Shown here piece by piece: positions 36,801-45,285 of a stretch of DNA of 64,000 nt. Positions within the stretch are counted from its first letter, which is position 1; each line of letters begins with the position of its first letter. The position numbers and the translations under genes are program-made. The DNA is from Acidaminococcus intestini DSM 21505 (lineage in GTDB: Bacteria > Bacillota > Negativicutes > Acidaminococcales > Acidaminococcaceae). The stretch lies in the NCBI RefSeq assembly GCF_000425045.1, contig NZ_AULA01000006.1:34052-98051 (forward strand), given 5' to 3'. The notes beneath the pieces were generated by a model. That model had not been told where the DNA came from. It saw only the letters and a program-made list of their open reading frames with translations, and ran no database searches.

Positions 36801-37634
36801 CATGTCCATCAGCGTGACAGGCCGCTCTGTATCCTTGCCATAGACAAATTCTCGATCCTTCAGGTAGCGTTCCAAAGCCTGCTGGATAGGTTCCGTATAG
36901 ACGCTCTCCTCAATATTGATTTTCTCAAGATTGGTTTCAAAAGTGGTGTGGCGGCAATGATCGGACCAGTATGTGTCAAGAACCTTGATTTCAGTAATGG
37001 AAGGATTCCGGCCTTCTTTCTGGAAATATTCCTGGATAAAAGCAAGGTCTGCTTCACTCATGGCCAGTTCCTGTTCCGTAAGGAACTGATGGAGTTCTTC
37101 CTTGGAAAACTGCGTGAAGCCCTTGATGATGGCAACTGGTTTCGGAGCTTCCCAGCTCATTTCCAGGCTGTCAGGTTTTTGTGTGGAGGCTTCCTGGGCT
37201 TCTACAGGGTTGATGGTGTACTTTTTGATTTTTTCAACGTCAGCATCGGTCAGATTGCCTTCCAGAAGGATGACCTTTGCAGCAGCAACTGCGGGCCGTT
37301 TACCCTGACTAATGAGCTGTACACACTGAGCGGCAAAGTCTTCCCGCTGGTCATACTGGCCAGGCAGGAGTTCAATGGCAAAGCTCTTCACGCCTTCTGG
37401 GATTTCCAGCGTCTCATCATGAACCGTATCTACCGGCGGTTCAGACAGGACAACCCGTTTAGCAGCTTCATAGTCCTCATCGGACAATCCTGCAATATCG
37501 TAGCGATTGACGATACGCAGCCCCGTCAGCTGGGTCATGCCCAAGGTTCCCACAAGATCTGCCAGGAGTCCTGCTGCTTCAACAGCATACTCCTTCTTTT
37601 TTTCCACATAAATCCTTCTCATCGATTCGCTCAT
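33858..37634 (-). CDS. purL: phosphoribosylformylglycinamidine synthase, single-chain
   Basis: Converts FGAR, ATP and glutamine to FGAM, step four of purine synthesis. At 1258 residues it is the large single-chain type that joins the PurS-like, PurL and PurQ parts, unlike the three separate proteins of Bacillus. The N-terminal PurS-like region covers about 1-170. Two AIRS-type ATP-grasp-like halves follow (DTYWSDHCRHTTF near 220, FKNETHNHPTEI, GAGGVSVAIGELAPG). The C-terminal glutaminase domain (about 1000-1258) has FPGINCEYD, the nucleophile Cys in LGICNGFQAL, and a His in MGHSERY. The start has GGGAGG 5 nt upstream. It is the third gene behind two GNAT-fold genes rather than in a pur cluster, and has no purine riboswitch. 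Confidence 0.95.
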   Translation of the reverse strand: MSESMRRIYVEKKKEYAVEAAGLLADLVGTLGMTQLTGLRIVNRYDIAGLSDEDYEAAKRVVLSEPPVDTVHDETLEIPEGVKSFAIELLPGQYDQREDFAAQCVQLISQGKRPAVAAAKVILLEGNLTDADVEKIKKYTINPVEAQEASTQKPDSLEMSWEAPKPVAIIKGFTQFSKEELHQFLTEQELAMSEADLAFIQEYFQKEGRNPSITEIKVLDTYWSDHCRHTTFETNLEKINIEESVYTEPIQQALERYLKDREFVYGKDTERPVTLMDMACLATKKMKKEGHLPDLDASEEINACSIVVPITVDGNEEEWLVMFKNETHNHPTEIEPFGGAATCLGGAIRDPLSGRSYVYQAMRVTGSGDPRTPYDKTLVGKLPQRKITQGAAAGYSSYGNQIGLATGLVEEYYHNRFVAKRMEVGAVIGAAPRDAVVRERPSDGDLVVLLGGRTGRDGMGGATGASKEHTTKSLSECGAEVQKGNPPNERKIQRLFRNPEVTRLIKRCNDFGAGGVSVAIGELAPGLVINLDKVPKKYEGLDGTELAISESQERMAVVIAAKDLKAFMDAADEENLEATVVAEVSKDPRLVMYWRGEKIVDLSRAFLDTNGISQKADVEVEAITAPSPFNEIPEQVQGLSSIKDRWLRNLDRLNVCSQEGLGERFDGTIGRGTVIMPFGGKRQLTQSEGMAARIPVLGGKTTAASVMAAGYNPNVACWSPYHGGMYAVVESVCRAAALGADPSKLRLSMQEYFPKLHDSKHWGQPLSALLGAYEACCELGLPAIGGKDSMSGTFMDLEVPPSLISFAVGVMDGRDTISNEFKKAGHTVVFLPASCDEHEVIDYDALKKLLASLHKGILSKRVITAGVVKEGGVAAAISAMCLGNELGFSFVKPFLHEECLFTLQPAGFLVELEDGADAEEVFAGTDLLVLGTLTDEGKVVVNDTEISLAEIEAAYTKTLDKIFPMKAPRKEKKDVRMPAYTNDLPLTAPYNVAKPTVFIPVFPGINCEYDTAAAFEAAGAKTDIFVIRNLTPDAIKESVEEMAKRMKQAQIMALPGGFSAGDEPDGSGKFMATMFRNPTLTEAVEDLLTNRDGLILGICNGFQALIKLGLVPYGHIVPLKDDSPTLTFNTIGRHISRMVDTKVVSNKSPWLSLCEPGDIHTIAVSHGEGRFVATEEEIKHLVANGQIGTQYVDLAGNPTMESPYNPNGSFYAVESVTSPDGRVLGKMGHSERYTDGLMKNIPGNKFQPIFLSGVQYFK

Positions 37635-37645
37635 GACAGCCTCCC

Positions 37646-38827
37646 TTAAAAATATTCATTGATAAAGTTTACTTTTTTGGGGAACAACGTTTCAAGCGTC
37701 CACAGGGATGATTCTTCTTCCACGTGGATAAAGCCCGCGTCTTTCAGCTCCCGGGCCCCGTACGTCCCGAAAAAGAGCTGGGTCAGACTGGAAATATCCA
37801 TGAGAACCGTTGGATCATCAAGCGTATTGAAAAGGGTTATCCCTTTTTCATCAAAATGCATCTTCACGAGCATCGTATTGAGGGGCACCTGCTCGTCCCG
37901 GATTCCAATGACGAGTTCCCTACCTACAAGGCAATCCGGAACGGAAAGACTTTGCAGGACCTGGGCCGCGTTCACAATCCTTCCCATCATAAAAGGGACC
38001 ATCCGGGGCGCCAGCTGCTGACTGGAGAGCCTCAGGTACAGCAGGTCATCACAGGGACCAAGATAGGAAAGCTTCTCAAAGGTTCCGTAAAATCCCTTGA
38101 AATAACGCAGAAGCTCCAGCTTGGCAGCCGGGGCAAGCGCCATCAGTTCCTGGATGGTTATGATTCCTTCCCCTTTCTGATAGAGGGCATAACCACAGGT
38201 TTTTTCTCCGTTTTTGAGCACAACAGTTTCGAGGCCTTCCCGGGATCCTGACCCAAGAAGATTTTCCCACTCCTGGTGGTTTCTTTTGACATATCCTGTA
38301 TAAGCCGCCATGGCGTCATCATAAACCGGCGCCAGCAGCGCCTCGGCCTCTTTGGTAGAAATCCTATGAAAAGTATACCCCGTAAGGCTCTCGCCTACAA
38401 GGTCAATCTCCCGCAGGGGCAATTCATACTGGGTGCGAAGGGCCGTAAAACTAAAGCCATAAGGCAGGTAAATCCCGGCATGGATTGGCATCAGGACGAC
38501 AAAGGGAACCTTCATGGCCCGCAGCATGGTAAACGTCTTATCCATGAGTTCGCCCATTACGTGGCGTCCTCGGGCTTCTGGAGCTGTGGCGACGCCAACC
38601 AAATAAGGCACGCGGAAATCCTTGTTCCTTACATGGATCGTGTAGGGGTTCAGGTGCACCATTGTCATCAGCCGATGATCCTCAAAACCGCCTAACATCT
38701 TATTCTGCTTCAATGCATACTCGGAAAAATACCATTCGTAAAATGGGGTCCCTTTTTTTTCGAAACATTCATCCCAGAGCGCCGCCACTTGGGGCAGCGT
38801 CTTTTCATTGATGAGACGAAAATCCAT
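37646..38827 (-). CDS. Eis-like GNAT N-acetyltransferase with sterol-carrier-like C-domain
   Basis: A 393-residue acetyltransferase of the Eis type. The first GNAT domain (about 1-150) contains the acetyl-CoA loop VGVATAPEARGRHVMGELM near residue 75. A second GNAT-like domain follows, and the C-terminal region (about 290-393) resembles the sterol-carrier-like domain that closes Eis proteins. Mycobacterial Eis acetylates amines such as aminoglycosides, but the physiological substrate of most homologues is unknown and I do not infer resistance here. The start has GGGAGG 6 nt upstream. It lies 12 bp after the DUF2156 gene and 11 bp before purL, so all three form one operon. Confidence 0.82.
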   Translation of the reverse strand: MDFRLINEKTLPQVAALWDECFEKKGTPFYEWYFSEYALKQNKMLGGFEDHRLMTMVHLNPYTIHVRNKDFRVPYLVGVATAPEARGRHVMGELMDKTFTMLRAMKVPFVVLMPIHAGIYLPYGFSFTALRTQYELPLREIDLVGESLTGYTFHRISTKEAEALLAPVYDDAMAAYTGYVKRNHQEWENLLGSGSREGLETVVLKNGEKTCGYALYQKGEGIITIQELMALAPAAKLELLRYFKGFYGTFEKLSYLGPCDDLLYLRLSSQQLAPRMVPFMMGRIVNAAQVLQSLSVPDCLVGRELVIGIRDEQVPLNTMLVKMHFDEKGITLFNTLDDPTVLMDISSLTQLFFGTYGARELKDAGFIHVEEESSLWTLETLFPKKVNFINEYF

Positions 38828-38839
38828 GCTCCACCTCCC

Positions 38840-39724
38840 TTAACGAATGATTGTATTGTATTTCTTGACCATGAAGATGGGGTTATAGGATTCCTTGGCT
38901 TTTCGAAGTCCTTCCTTACCCATATCCTCTTCTCGGTTGATAAACTGCACATCTGGCCAGGCATTTTGGACAAAGTCCTTATTGATGGCTGTAAAAAGTC
39001 CGCGGACATTGGGATCTGCTTTTTCGACATGGACAACAGCCGTGTGTTCACTGACCTTTTCCCCAAAGGTAAAGGCTTTTACCTGACCATCCAAACGGAT
39101 GAGGCCGCCACGGATCTTCAGGAATTCCATATTATTCAGTCCTTCTTCAATGGCGCAGGCTTCGCATTTGATCGTTGGATCGGTCTCAGCCCGCTGGGCA
39201 CACCACGCCTTGCCAAAGGCAATACATTCATCTTTGTTTGCCGCATTGATTTCTTCATAGACGTAATCGGGGTGTTCCTTGATGAATGCATTGTAATGGT
39301 TCTTCTTGCTGTGATACTTTCGTCCCGATAAGGTCGCAAGTTTCTCCCGGTCATAGACGTAATCCCAGTTATCCCGGTCCTCTGTGTACTCCGTAATTTC
39401 CGGCATGGTTCGTTTGAATCGTTCCATCGTTGATTCATAAATTCCATGAAATTCAAAAGGCCCGCCAAAATATTCTTTCAGTGCGTTCACGATAAGGGGC
39501 ATATCCTCATCCTTGCCGCCGAAAGGAGGCAGGACGAAGGTAACCCCATTAACGGTGACCTTGAGAATAAGGGCACCATGGCTGATTGCCCAGAATGTGT
39601 CATAGCAGCCACGCCAAATGAAGGTCGATCCAAAGCAGCATTCTGAGCCGCGATAATCCGCTTCATTATAGTAGTCATCAAAAATAGGTTTATCCGATAT
39701 ATCGACATGTTTAAATTCTAAAAT
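38840..39724 (-). CDS. DUF2156 protein (GNAT-fold, aminoacyl-lipid-transferase-like), apparent AUU start
   Basis: A 294-residue protein of the DUF2156 family, related to the C-terminal domain of phosphatidylglycerol lysyltransferase (double GNAT fold). The conserved N-terminal part (EADYRGSECCFGSTFIWRG, about 24-42) is encoded, yet the frame has no ATG, GTG or TTG between an upstream in-frame TAA and an ATG at residue 75 (39502). An AGGAG site at 39733-39737 lies 8 nt before an ATT at 39722-39724, from which the protein reads (M)LEFKHVDISDK, the expected family start. I therefore annotate an AUU start. The gene is first in the operon with the Eis-like gene and purL, about 33 bp from an extended -10 promoter. 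Its biochemical role is unknown. Confidence 0.8.
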   Translation of the reverse strand: MLEFKHVDISDKPIFDDYYNEADYRGSECCFGSTFIWRGCYDTFWAISHGALILKVTVNGVTFVLPPFGGKDEDMPLIVNALKEYFGGPFEFHGIYESTMERFKRTMPEITEYTEDRDNWDYVYDREKLATLSGRKYHSKKNHYNAFIKEHPDYVYEEINAANKDECIAFGKAWCAQRAETDPTIKCEACAIEEGLNNMEFLKIRGGLIRLDGQVKAFTFGEKVSEHTAVVHVEKADPNVRGLFTAINKDFVQNAWPDVQFINREEDMGKEGLRKAKESYNPIFMVKKYNTIIR

Positions 39725-39756
39725 AAAAATCTCTCCTAACTTTTTTGGATGATACC

Positions 39757-39765
39757 ATTATACCA
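39757..39765 (-). promoter_or_regulatory. extended -10 promoter of the DUF2156-Eis-purL operon
   Basis: TGGTATAAT on the minus strand (TGn plus perfect -10), no good -35. Transcription would start about 25 nt before the proposed AUU codon. Confidence 0.6.
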
Positions 39766-39813
39766 GATATCATCAAGAGGGGAAAATGACCGCAAAAGGA
39801 GAGTGCCTCCGAC

Positions 39814-40425
39814 TTAGGTCAAGGATCCCATTTGATTCAGGTAAATTAAGCGATACCCCATCAAATCATCATAGGTCAGTTTGGTCACACTTGTATTATC
39901 CAATGTCAAGTGCCACATGCAGTCAATAGGGGCTTGAAGAATGCAGCATAATAACAGGCGAATCATCCCGCCATGGCTTACGACCATCACTGCCGTGCCA
40001 TCTTCCATGGCATCCTTGACTTCATTAAGTCCTTTCATTCCCCGTGCCTGGGCCTCTTGAAGGTCTTCAGCACCGGAGAGTGTCACTTGAGTCGGTGTCA
40101 GCCAGAGCGTCTGCAGGCGCTTCGAGTCCGTTTTTCTTAAGTCTCTGATCCGGCAGCCTTCCCACTCCCCAAAGGAAATTTCCCGGAATGCAGCAAGGGC
40201 CTGTGGGACAAGTTGTTTTTCCTCAGCAAGAGGCCGAGCTGTTTCCTTGGTCCTCATAAGATCGGATGTATAAAGGGCCGTAACCATAAGGTCACGGGCT
40301 CGTTTTTTTAGGGAAAGGGCCTGCTCCTGTCCAACTGGACTGAGCGGATGGTCCTCCCAGCCCTGGAAACGGCCTTCTTCATTGGACCTTGTTCGTCCAT
40401 GACGGACGAGGTAAATGGTTTTCAT
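39814..40425 (-). CDS. histidine phosphatase (phosphoglycerate-mutase-like)
   Basis: A cytosolic phosphatase of about 203 residues with the phospho-histidine motif LVRHGRT at the start (LVRHGRTRSNEEGRFQG). A second Arg lies in DLMRTKETA, the proton-donor Glu in REISFGEWEG, and the second His in VVSHGGMIRLLL. The family includes CobC, GpmB and PhoE-type enzymes; nothing here picks out the substrate. The start at 40425 has AAAGGAAA upstream. It follows the efp terminator and appears to be on its own. Confidence 0.88.
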   Translation of the reverse strand: MKTIYLVRHGRTRSNEEGRFQGWEDHPLSPVGQEQALSLKKRARDLMVTALYTSDLMRTKETARPLAEEKQLVPQALAAFREISFGEWEGCRIRDLRKTDSKRLQTLWLTPTQVTLSGAEDLQEAQARGMKGLNEVKDAMEDGTAVMVVSHGGMIRLLLCCILQAPIDCMWHLTLDNTSVTKLTYDDLMGYRLIYLNQMGSLT

Positions 40426-40467
40426 GTCGCTTTCCTTTCTGTACAAAAGGGCTGGTTGCCGTCATAT

Positions 40468-40500
40468 AGAAAAACGAGCCTATTTCCGAGGCTCGTTTTC
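40468..40500 (-). terminator. terminator of pepQ-efp
   Basis: On the minus strand AAAACGAGCC pairs with GGCTCGTTTT, with TTTTTC formed by the end of the right arm. It begins 34 bp after the efp stop. Confidence 0.85.
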
Positions 40501-40533
40501 GATTGGAAAATCCTGCCTTGGGCAGGAAGTCCC

Positions 40534-41091
40534 TTATGCTCTTTCGATGTATTCGCCCGTACGGGTATCGATACGAAGCACATCGCCTTCGTTGATGAAC
40601 AGAGGGACTTTTACCACATAGCCCGTGTCCATGGTTGCATTCTTGTTGCCGCCCGTAGCGGTATCCCCTTTGATGCCCGGTTCCGTTTCAACAACGGTCA
40701 GTTCAACCGTATTCGGCAGTTCGACCCCGAGGATCCGGTTATCAAAAGAAGAAATCTTGACGTTCATATTTTCCTTCAGGAAATTCATAGCGCTGCCCAG
40801 TTGATCTTTGTTAAGCTCAATCTGTTCGTAGGTTTCATTGTCCATGAAGACATACATGCCATCATTTTCATAGAGGTACTGCATTTCACGGCGAACGACC
40901 TCAGCATTCGGGAGACGTTCAGCGGCGTTGAACGTACGTTCAACAACAGCACCCGTACAGAGGTTGCGCATCTTGGCACGGACAAAGGCTGCCCCTTTCC
41001 CCGGTTTGACGTGCTGGAATTCAACTACCTGCCAAGCATCGCCGTCAATTTCAACTGTTACACCTGTTTTAAAATCGTTCGTAGAAATCAT
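40534..41091 (-). CDS. efp: translation elongation factor P
   Basis: Relieves ribosome stalling at polyproline runs. 185 residues in three beta-barrel domains: a KOW-like N-domain with the loop KPGKGAAF near residues 30-37, whose tip lysine is the modified residue in species with EpmA or YmfI-type modification, a central OB domain, and a C-terminal OB domain with the EF-P signature [19 protein letters not shown]. The start at 41091 ([10 protein letters not shown]) has GGAGGG 7 nt upstream. It follows pepQ by 32 bp, the common Firmicute order pepQ-efp. Confidence 0.97.
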   Translation of the reverse strand: MISTNDFKTGVTVEIDGDAWQVVEFQHVKPGKGAAFVRAKMRNLCTGAVVERTFNAAERLPNAEVVRREMQYLYENDGMYVFMDNETYEQIELNKDQLGSAMNFLKENMNVKISSFDNRILGVELPNTVELTVVETEPGIKGDTATGGNKNATMDTGYVVKVPLFINEGDVLRIDTRTGEYIERA

Positions 41092-41123
41092 TGAAACACC
41101 CTCCAAAAATTTTCTTGTTAAGC

Positions 41124-42176
41124 TTATAGGATTTCCATAAGTTCCTTTTCAACCAGCGTCAGCCGCTCACAACCCCATTCCGTTACAATGACGGTATCTT
41201 CAATGCGGACACCGCCCTTGCCCGGCAAATAGATGCCCGGTTCCACCGTTACAATGGCACCCACAGGAATCGGATCCGGATTGCCTTTATTGAGGTTCGG
41301 CTTTTCGTGGATATCAAGACCCACACCATGACCCAGTCCATGACCGAAGTAGGCACCATACCCCTTGGACGCGATAAAATCACGAACGGCCTGATCCACT
41401 TCAATGCCCGTCTTGCCAGGGAACAGGACTTCTTCCCCCAGTTCATTGGCGGCAAGGACAATCTCGTAGATTTCCTTTTGCCAAGGAGCCGCTTTTCCCA
41501 TGACGACCGTGCGAGTCATATCACTGCAGTAACCGTCATAGATGCAACCAAAATCAAAAGTGACGAAGTCACCTTCCTCAATGACCTTATTTGAGGCCAC
41601 TCCATGAGGCAGGGCGCTGCGCACGCCGGAAGCAACAATCGTATCAAAAGAGGTTTTCTGGGCCCCTCTTTTTCGCATATTATACTCAAGTTCTGCAGCA
41701 AGTTCAGATTCCCTCCGCCCCACTTTGATATGGGGAATGAGTTCATGAAAAGCGTCGTCAGCAATGGCGGCAGCTTTGAACATTTTACGCTGTTCCTCTG
41801 GGGATTTGACTGCCCTCAAAAAGACGAGATTCACATTCTTGAAACTTGCTTTAGGAAGGGCCTTTTGCAAGGCCGTGGCTTCCGTATAGGAAAAATAGTC
41901 ACCATCAAGGGCCAAACGCCATGCTGGTCTTACCTGATCCACGACGGAAAAAAGGCCATGCTGGTGTTCCAGGATTTCACATTCAGGAGCCTGCTGCTGC
42001 GCCTGCAGGATGTAGCGCGAGTCCGTAATAAGAACGGCCCGTAAAGCGTCTACATAAAGAAGACTTTCTCCGCCCGTAAAGCCCGTGAAATAGCGAATGG
42101 ATGAATCCCCCTTGATGAAGATTCCCTGTACGCCTTCCTCTTGGAGGAAGGTTCTGAGCGTAGGTAATGGTTTCAT
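41124..42176 (-). CDS. pepQ: M24 family Xaa-Pro peptidase
   Basis: A proline-specific dipeptidase or aminopeptidase of 350 residues. The N-terminal creatinase-like domain (about 1-125) is followed by the pita-bread catalytic domain with dinuclear-metal ligands in [18 protein letters not shown] (two Asp), [14 protein letters not shown] (His), VEPGIYLPG (Glu) and the final RIEDTVIV (Glu). Whether it acts on dipeptides or longer N-termini cannot be decided from sequence. It is paired with efp, linking proline peptide recycling and polyproline translation. Confidence 0.92.
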   Translation of the reverse strand: MKPLPTLRTFLQEEGVQGIFIKGDSSIRYFTGFTGGESLLYVDALRAVLITDSRYILQAQQQAPECEILEHQHGLFSVVDQVRPAWRLALDGDYFSYTEATALQKALPKASFKNVNLVFLRAVKSPEEQRKMFKAAAIADDAFHELIPHIKVGRRESELAAELEYNMRKRGAQKTSFDTIVASGVRSALPHGVASNKVIEEGDFVTFDFGCIYDGYCSDMTRTVVMGKAAPWQKEIYEIVLAANELGEEVLFPGKTGIEVDQAVRDFIASKGYGAYFGHGLGHGVGLDIHEKPNLNKGNPDPIPVGAIVTVEPGIYLPGKGGVRIEDTVIVTEWGCERLTLVEKELMEIL

Positions 42177-42285
42177 AAGCGACCTCCCACAAAAGTACCC
42201 TACTATATTAGCATATTCCCTGCAATTTGCCTATATTGAAACGGGAAAATTTTAGGGAAAGTGTACAAAATCATACGGAATTTTA

Positions 42286-42303
42286 TAGAAAAACCTTTTT
42301 CTA
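42286..42303 (-). repeat. AT-rich perfect inverted repeat at the trhP stop codon
   Basis: TAGAAAAA-CC-TTTTTCTA (plus-strand reading); on the minus strand its first bases are the TAG stop of trhP. It could form an 8-bp hairpin but is too AT-rich to be a firm terminator call. The rest of the 124-bp spacer to pepQ holds only a weak promoter-like TGCTAATAT near 42205-42213. Confidence 0.45.
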
Positions 42304-43524
42304 GGCTTTTTTGAGGCGCCTTACGAGGGAATAGGGTTCCATGCGGGCGTCCCCAACGGCCGTAAAGATCATCTGTGCATGAGGTGCGGCAGCAATGGGC
42401 GTGCCCGTTTCATCCTCCATGTCCGACAAGGTCCAGGGAAAGACCGTTCCCCCAGGCGTCAAGATTTCAAGGGTTTCCCCTTCCTTCACATTGTTTCGCT
42501 GCTCCAGCGTCACCCGCCCCGAAGCAGCGTCGTAGTCGTTCACAAGGCCTACAAAATCCGCTGTCTGTTCATAGGAACTTGTTGTATAGACCTGACCGTC
42601 TGCTTCCGGTCTGTGTTCAAAAAAGCCCGTCGTATAGGGACGATGGGAAATTTTGAGCAGTTCTTCCTGCCATTCAGGCAGCACGGAAAAGTGTTCCGGA
42701 TCCCTCAGATAGGCATCAATGGCCTTGCGATAAACGCTCACCACTGTTGCGACATAATGGACACTCTTCATGCGACCTTCAATTTTGAGACTTTTTACGC
42801 CGCTTTTGATGAGGTCCGGCAGATGATCCAAGAGACAAAGGTCCTTTGAATTCATGATGTACGTGCCTTGCTCATCTTCGGCAATATCAAAGGCTTCATC
42901 AGGACGGTTTTTCTCTTTTAAGGAAAACTCCCAGCGGCAGACTTGTGCACAAGCGCCTCGGTTGCTGTCCCGACCCGTAAAGTAGTTGCTCAAAAGGCAG
43001 CGGCCTGAATAGGAAATACACATTGCACCATGGACAAAGACCTCAACCTCTGCATGGATGTTCCGCACGATTTCGGAAATCTCCCCAAGGGACAGTTCCC
43101 TCGCAAGGACCACCCGTTCAGCACCGAGCGCCTCCCAAGCCTTGGCGGCCTCATAGTTTGTCACGTTAGCCTGGGTACTGACATGAAGGGCCAGATTCGG
43201 TACGATTTTTCGGGCCATCATCCATACCCCGAGATCAGAAACAAGGAGCGCATCCACACCGGCGTCCTCTAGGTCCTTTAGATACGAGGGAAGCTGGGGA
43301 AGATCACCATTATGAGGAACAACGTTCACAGTCACATAGACTTTTTTATCCAAGTTATGGGCAAACGTGCAGGCCTCCCTGATTTCTTCCATTGAAAAAT
43401 TTGCGGCAAAAGCCCTCAGTCCGAAAGCCTTGCCGCCTAAATAGACTGCATCGGCACCATAGCGGAGCGCCATTTTACACTTATCGAGGCTTCCGGCAGG
43501 TGCAAGAAGTTCAATTTGATTCAT
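42301..43524 (-). CDS. trhP: U32-family tRNA 5-hydroxyuridine synthase TrhP
   Basis: A U32 'peptidase' family protein that in Bacillus and E. coli hydroxylates uridine 34 of tRNA, using prephenate-dependent chemistry. 407 residues: a TIM-barrel start LLAPAGSLDKCKMALRYGADAVYLGG, the U32 signature EVFVHGAMCISYSGRCLLSNY near residues 160-180, and RGACAQVCRW with further conserved cysteines that probably bind an iron-sulfur cluster, then a C-terminal beta-barrel. Its start overlaps mltG by 4 bp. The position after mltG matches yrrN/yrrO in Bacillus, supporting the tRNA role over proteolysis. Confidence 0.9.
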   Translation of the reverse strand: MNQIELLAPAGSLDKCKMALRYGADAVYLGGKAFGLRAFAANFSMEEIREACTFAHNLDKKVYVTVNVVPHNGDLPQLPSYLKDLEDAGVDALLVSDLGVWMMARKIVPNLALHVSTQANVTNYEAAKAWEALGAERVVLARELSLGEISEIVRNIHAEVEVFVHGAMCISYSGRCLLSNYFTGRDSNRGACAQVCRWEFSLKEKNRPDEAFDIAEDEQGTYIMNSKDLCLLDHLPDLIKSGVKSLKIEGRMKSVHYVATVVSVYRKAIDAYLRDPEHFSVLPEWQEELLKISHRPYTTGFFEHRPEADGQVYTTSSYEQTADFVGLVNDYDAASGRVTLEQRNNVKEGETLEILTPGGTVFPWTLSDMEDETGTPIAAAPHAQMIFTAVGDARMEPYSLVRRLKKA

Positions 43525-44537
43525 ATGTCTACATCTCCATGGATGGCTCGGATCATCGCCTTATGTTCCTCATAGGTCTTGGTAAAACGATGATAGCCAT
43601 CCTTATCTGCTACAAAATAGAGGTAATCCGATTTTTGGGGATTGAGGACAGCTTTGATTGCCTGCTCGCTGGGACTTGCAATCGGTCCTGGCGGAAGCCC
43701 AGGATACAAGTACGTATTATACGGAGAATCCACTTTAAGGTCATCATAGCGAAGGTCACCCTTTTGATGCCCTAAAAGATATTGGATGGTCGTATCGGAT
43801 TGGATGGGCATATTCTTATGAAGGCGGTTCAGAAATACACCAGCAATAAGAGGCATCTCATCTTCATGAACGGCTTCCTTTTCCACCATGGCAGCAAGGT
43901 TCACCACATCACGAATACTCATGCCGCTTGCTTTGATCTGATTCTTTAGCTCCTCATCCAGACGACGGTTAAATTCCTTGACCATGGTGGCAAGGATTTC
44001 CTTTTCCGTGGCGCCTTCCGGCAAATCATATGTAGCCGGATAGGCAAAGCCTTCCGCCTTATAGATTACATGGGGATTGGGCGTCTCCATATAAGGATAC
44101 GGTGCATAATCAATGGCCGCTTGTTGGAAAGCTTCGGCCGAACCCAACTTTTCTTTTTCCAGTTTGGCCGCAATCTGAGGGATGCTCGAAGCTTCAGGCA
44201 CAGTAAACTTGTTGTAGCGCGTCTTTCCCGACGCAATGATGTCAATGATTTCGGCATCACTCATGCCTGCCGTGATTTCATAATTTCCCGCTTTCAGCAT
44301 ACTTTCCTTATGGGTCAGCTTTGCCGTCAGGAGAAACAATTCCGGACTGCGTACGGCCTTCTCCTCATGAAGCAAAGCAGCTATATCCCGTGTTGTCATG
44401 CCATCCTTGATGGTAAAATGGACCAATGCCCCTGTTGCAAGGTTAGCATTGCTGTTGAATCCGTGGAGGTACCAGTAGACAGCGCCACTAAAGGCTGCCA
44501 AAAGAACCAGAAGGACACATACAAGCTTTTTGGCCAT
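43521..44537 (-). CDS. mltG: endolytic murein transglycosylase MltG
   Basis: Cleaves nascent peptidoglycan strands and so sets glycan length. 338 residues: a single N-terminal membrane anchor (about 4-24, AKKLVCVLLVLLAAFSGAVYW), a LysM-like region, and the YceG catalytic domain with the Glu in AAMVEKEAVHEDEMPLIAGVFLNRL and the motifs MPIQSDTTIQY and YNTYLYPGLPPGPIASP. The ATG follows AAGGAG. It sits in the conserved ruvX-yrzB-mltG-trhP block. Confidence 0.95.
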   Translation of the reverse strand: MAKKLVCVLLVLLAAFSGAVYWYLHGFNSNANLATGALVHFTIKDGMTTRDIAALLHEEKAVRSPELFLLTAKLTHKESMLKAGNYEITAGMSDAEIIDIIASGKTRYNKFTVPEASSIPQIAAKLEKEKLGSAEAFQQAAIDYAPYPYMETPNPHVIYKAEGFAYPATYDLPEGATEKEILATMVKEFNRRLDEELKNQIKASGMSIRDVVNLAAMVEKEAVHEDEMPLIAGVFLNRLHKNMPIQSDTTIQYLLGHQKGDLRYDDLKVDSPYNTYLYPGLPPGPIASPSEQAIKAVLNPQKSDYLYFVADKDGYHRFTKTYEEHKAMIRAIHGDVDI

Positions 44538-44549
44538 GTCCTTTGCTCC

Positions 44550-44864
44550 TTACTCTTCATCCATCTCCTGGGTGATTTCTTCATAGGCCTTTTTAACGGC
44601 CTCAAATTCTTCATCCGTCGGATCCACATAGACAGGTTCGCCGTCAGTATCGAACTCAATGCGGGCAATCATGACCGCGTCATCTTCTTCCAAGGCTTCT
44701 GCTTCCTCTTCATCCATAGGTTCACGGACAAGAAGGGCAAAACTCTTGTTATCAATAGGGATGACCATTTCTTCTGCATAGTAGGTCTTATTCCCCTTAT
44801 CGTCAGTAACAACAACCAAAGCCTCTTGATCTTCGGTTTGGAGCATATCTTGATCTTTTGTCAT
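44550..44864 (-). CDS. DUF1292 acidic protein (YrzB family)
   Basis: A 104-residue, strongly acidic protein of the DUF1292 family, without membrane segments or cysteines. The core EALVVVTDDKGNKTYYAEEMV and FALLVREP fits the small beta-rich fold predicted for the family. The C-terminal part ends in a Glu-rich helix with TDEEFEAVKKAYEEI. It lies between ruvX (4 bp away) and mltG (12 bp), its usual place in Firmicutes. The function is unknown. Confidence 0.88.
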   Translation of the reverse strand: MTKDQDMLQTEDQEALVVVTDDKGNKTYYAEEMVIPIDNKSFALLVREPMDEEEAEALEEDDAVMIARIEFDTDGEPVYVDPTDEEFEAVKKAYEEITQEMDEE

Positions 44865-44868
44865 GGCA

Positions 44869-45285
44869 TTACCTCCTTAGGCTGTCCAGATAATTTTGTA
44901 AGATGACGACGGCCGCCATCATATCAATGACTTTCTTGCGTTTTTTACGTGTCAGATCTGCATCGATAAGAACCTTTTCCGCCGCCACCGTGGAAAGCCG
45001 TTCATCCCAAAGGGTAATCTTTGCATCGGGGAATTCGGTTTGCAGCAATTTGGAAAAAGCCTCACTCGCTTTTCCGCGCTCACCAATGGTTCCATTCATA
45101 TTTTTGGGGTAGCCCAGGACAAAAGCCCCCACTTCTTCCTTTTGGACCAATTCATGAAGGCGTGCCAAATCATTCTTGGTTCCGCTGCGCCGAATGGTTT
45201 CGATGCCGCGCGCAATCAGTCCCATCTCATCGCTTACAGCGACACCGATGGTGCGTGTTCCGAGGTCAAGACCCATGATCCTCAT
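44869..45285 (-). CDS. ruvX: Holliday junction resolvase-like / pre-16S rRNA nuclease YqgF
   Basis: An RNase H-fold nuclease of 138 residues. The first catalytic Asp is in [16 protein letters not shown] (residue 6), the Glu in the [12 protein letters not shown] segment near residue 98, and the last Asp close to the C-terminus in VIDMMAAV. The family is credited with 16S rRNA 5'-end maturation in E. coli and was earlier proposed as a Holliday resolvase. Its start overlaps ireB by 4 bp. Confidence 0.94.
   Translation of the reverse strand: MRIMGLDLGTRTIGVAVSDEMGLIARGIETIRRSGTKNDLARLHELVQKEEVGAFVLGYPKNMNGTIGERGKASEAFSKLLQTEFPDAKITLWDERLSTVAAEKVLIDADLTRKKRKKVIDMMAAVVILQNYLDSLRR

Noticed and set aside
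37646..38827. Aminoglycoside resistance gene
   Set aside because: The Eis-like fold is shared by many acetyltransferases of unknown substrate, and the operon context is purine synthesis, not resistance.
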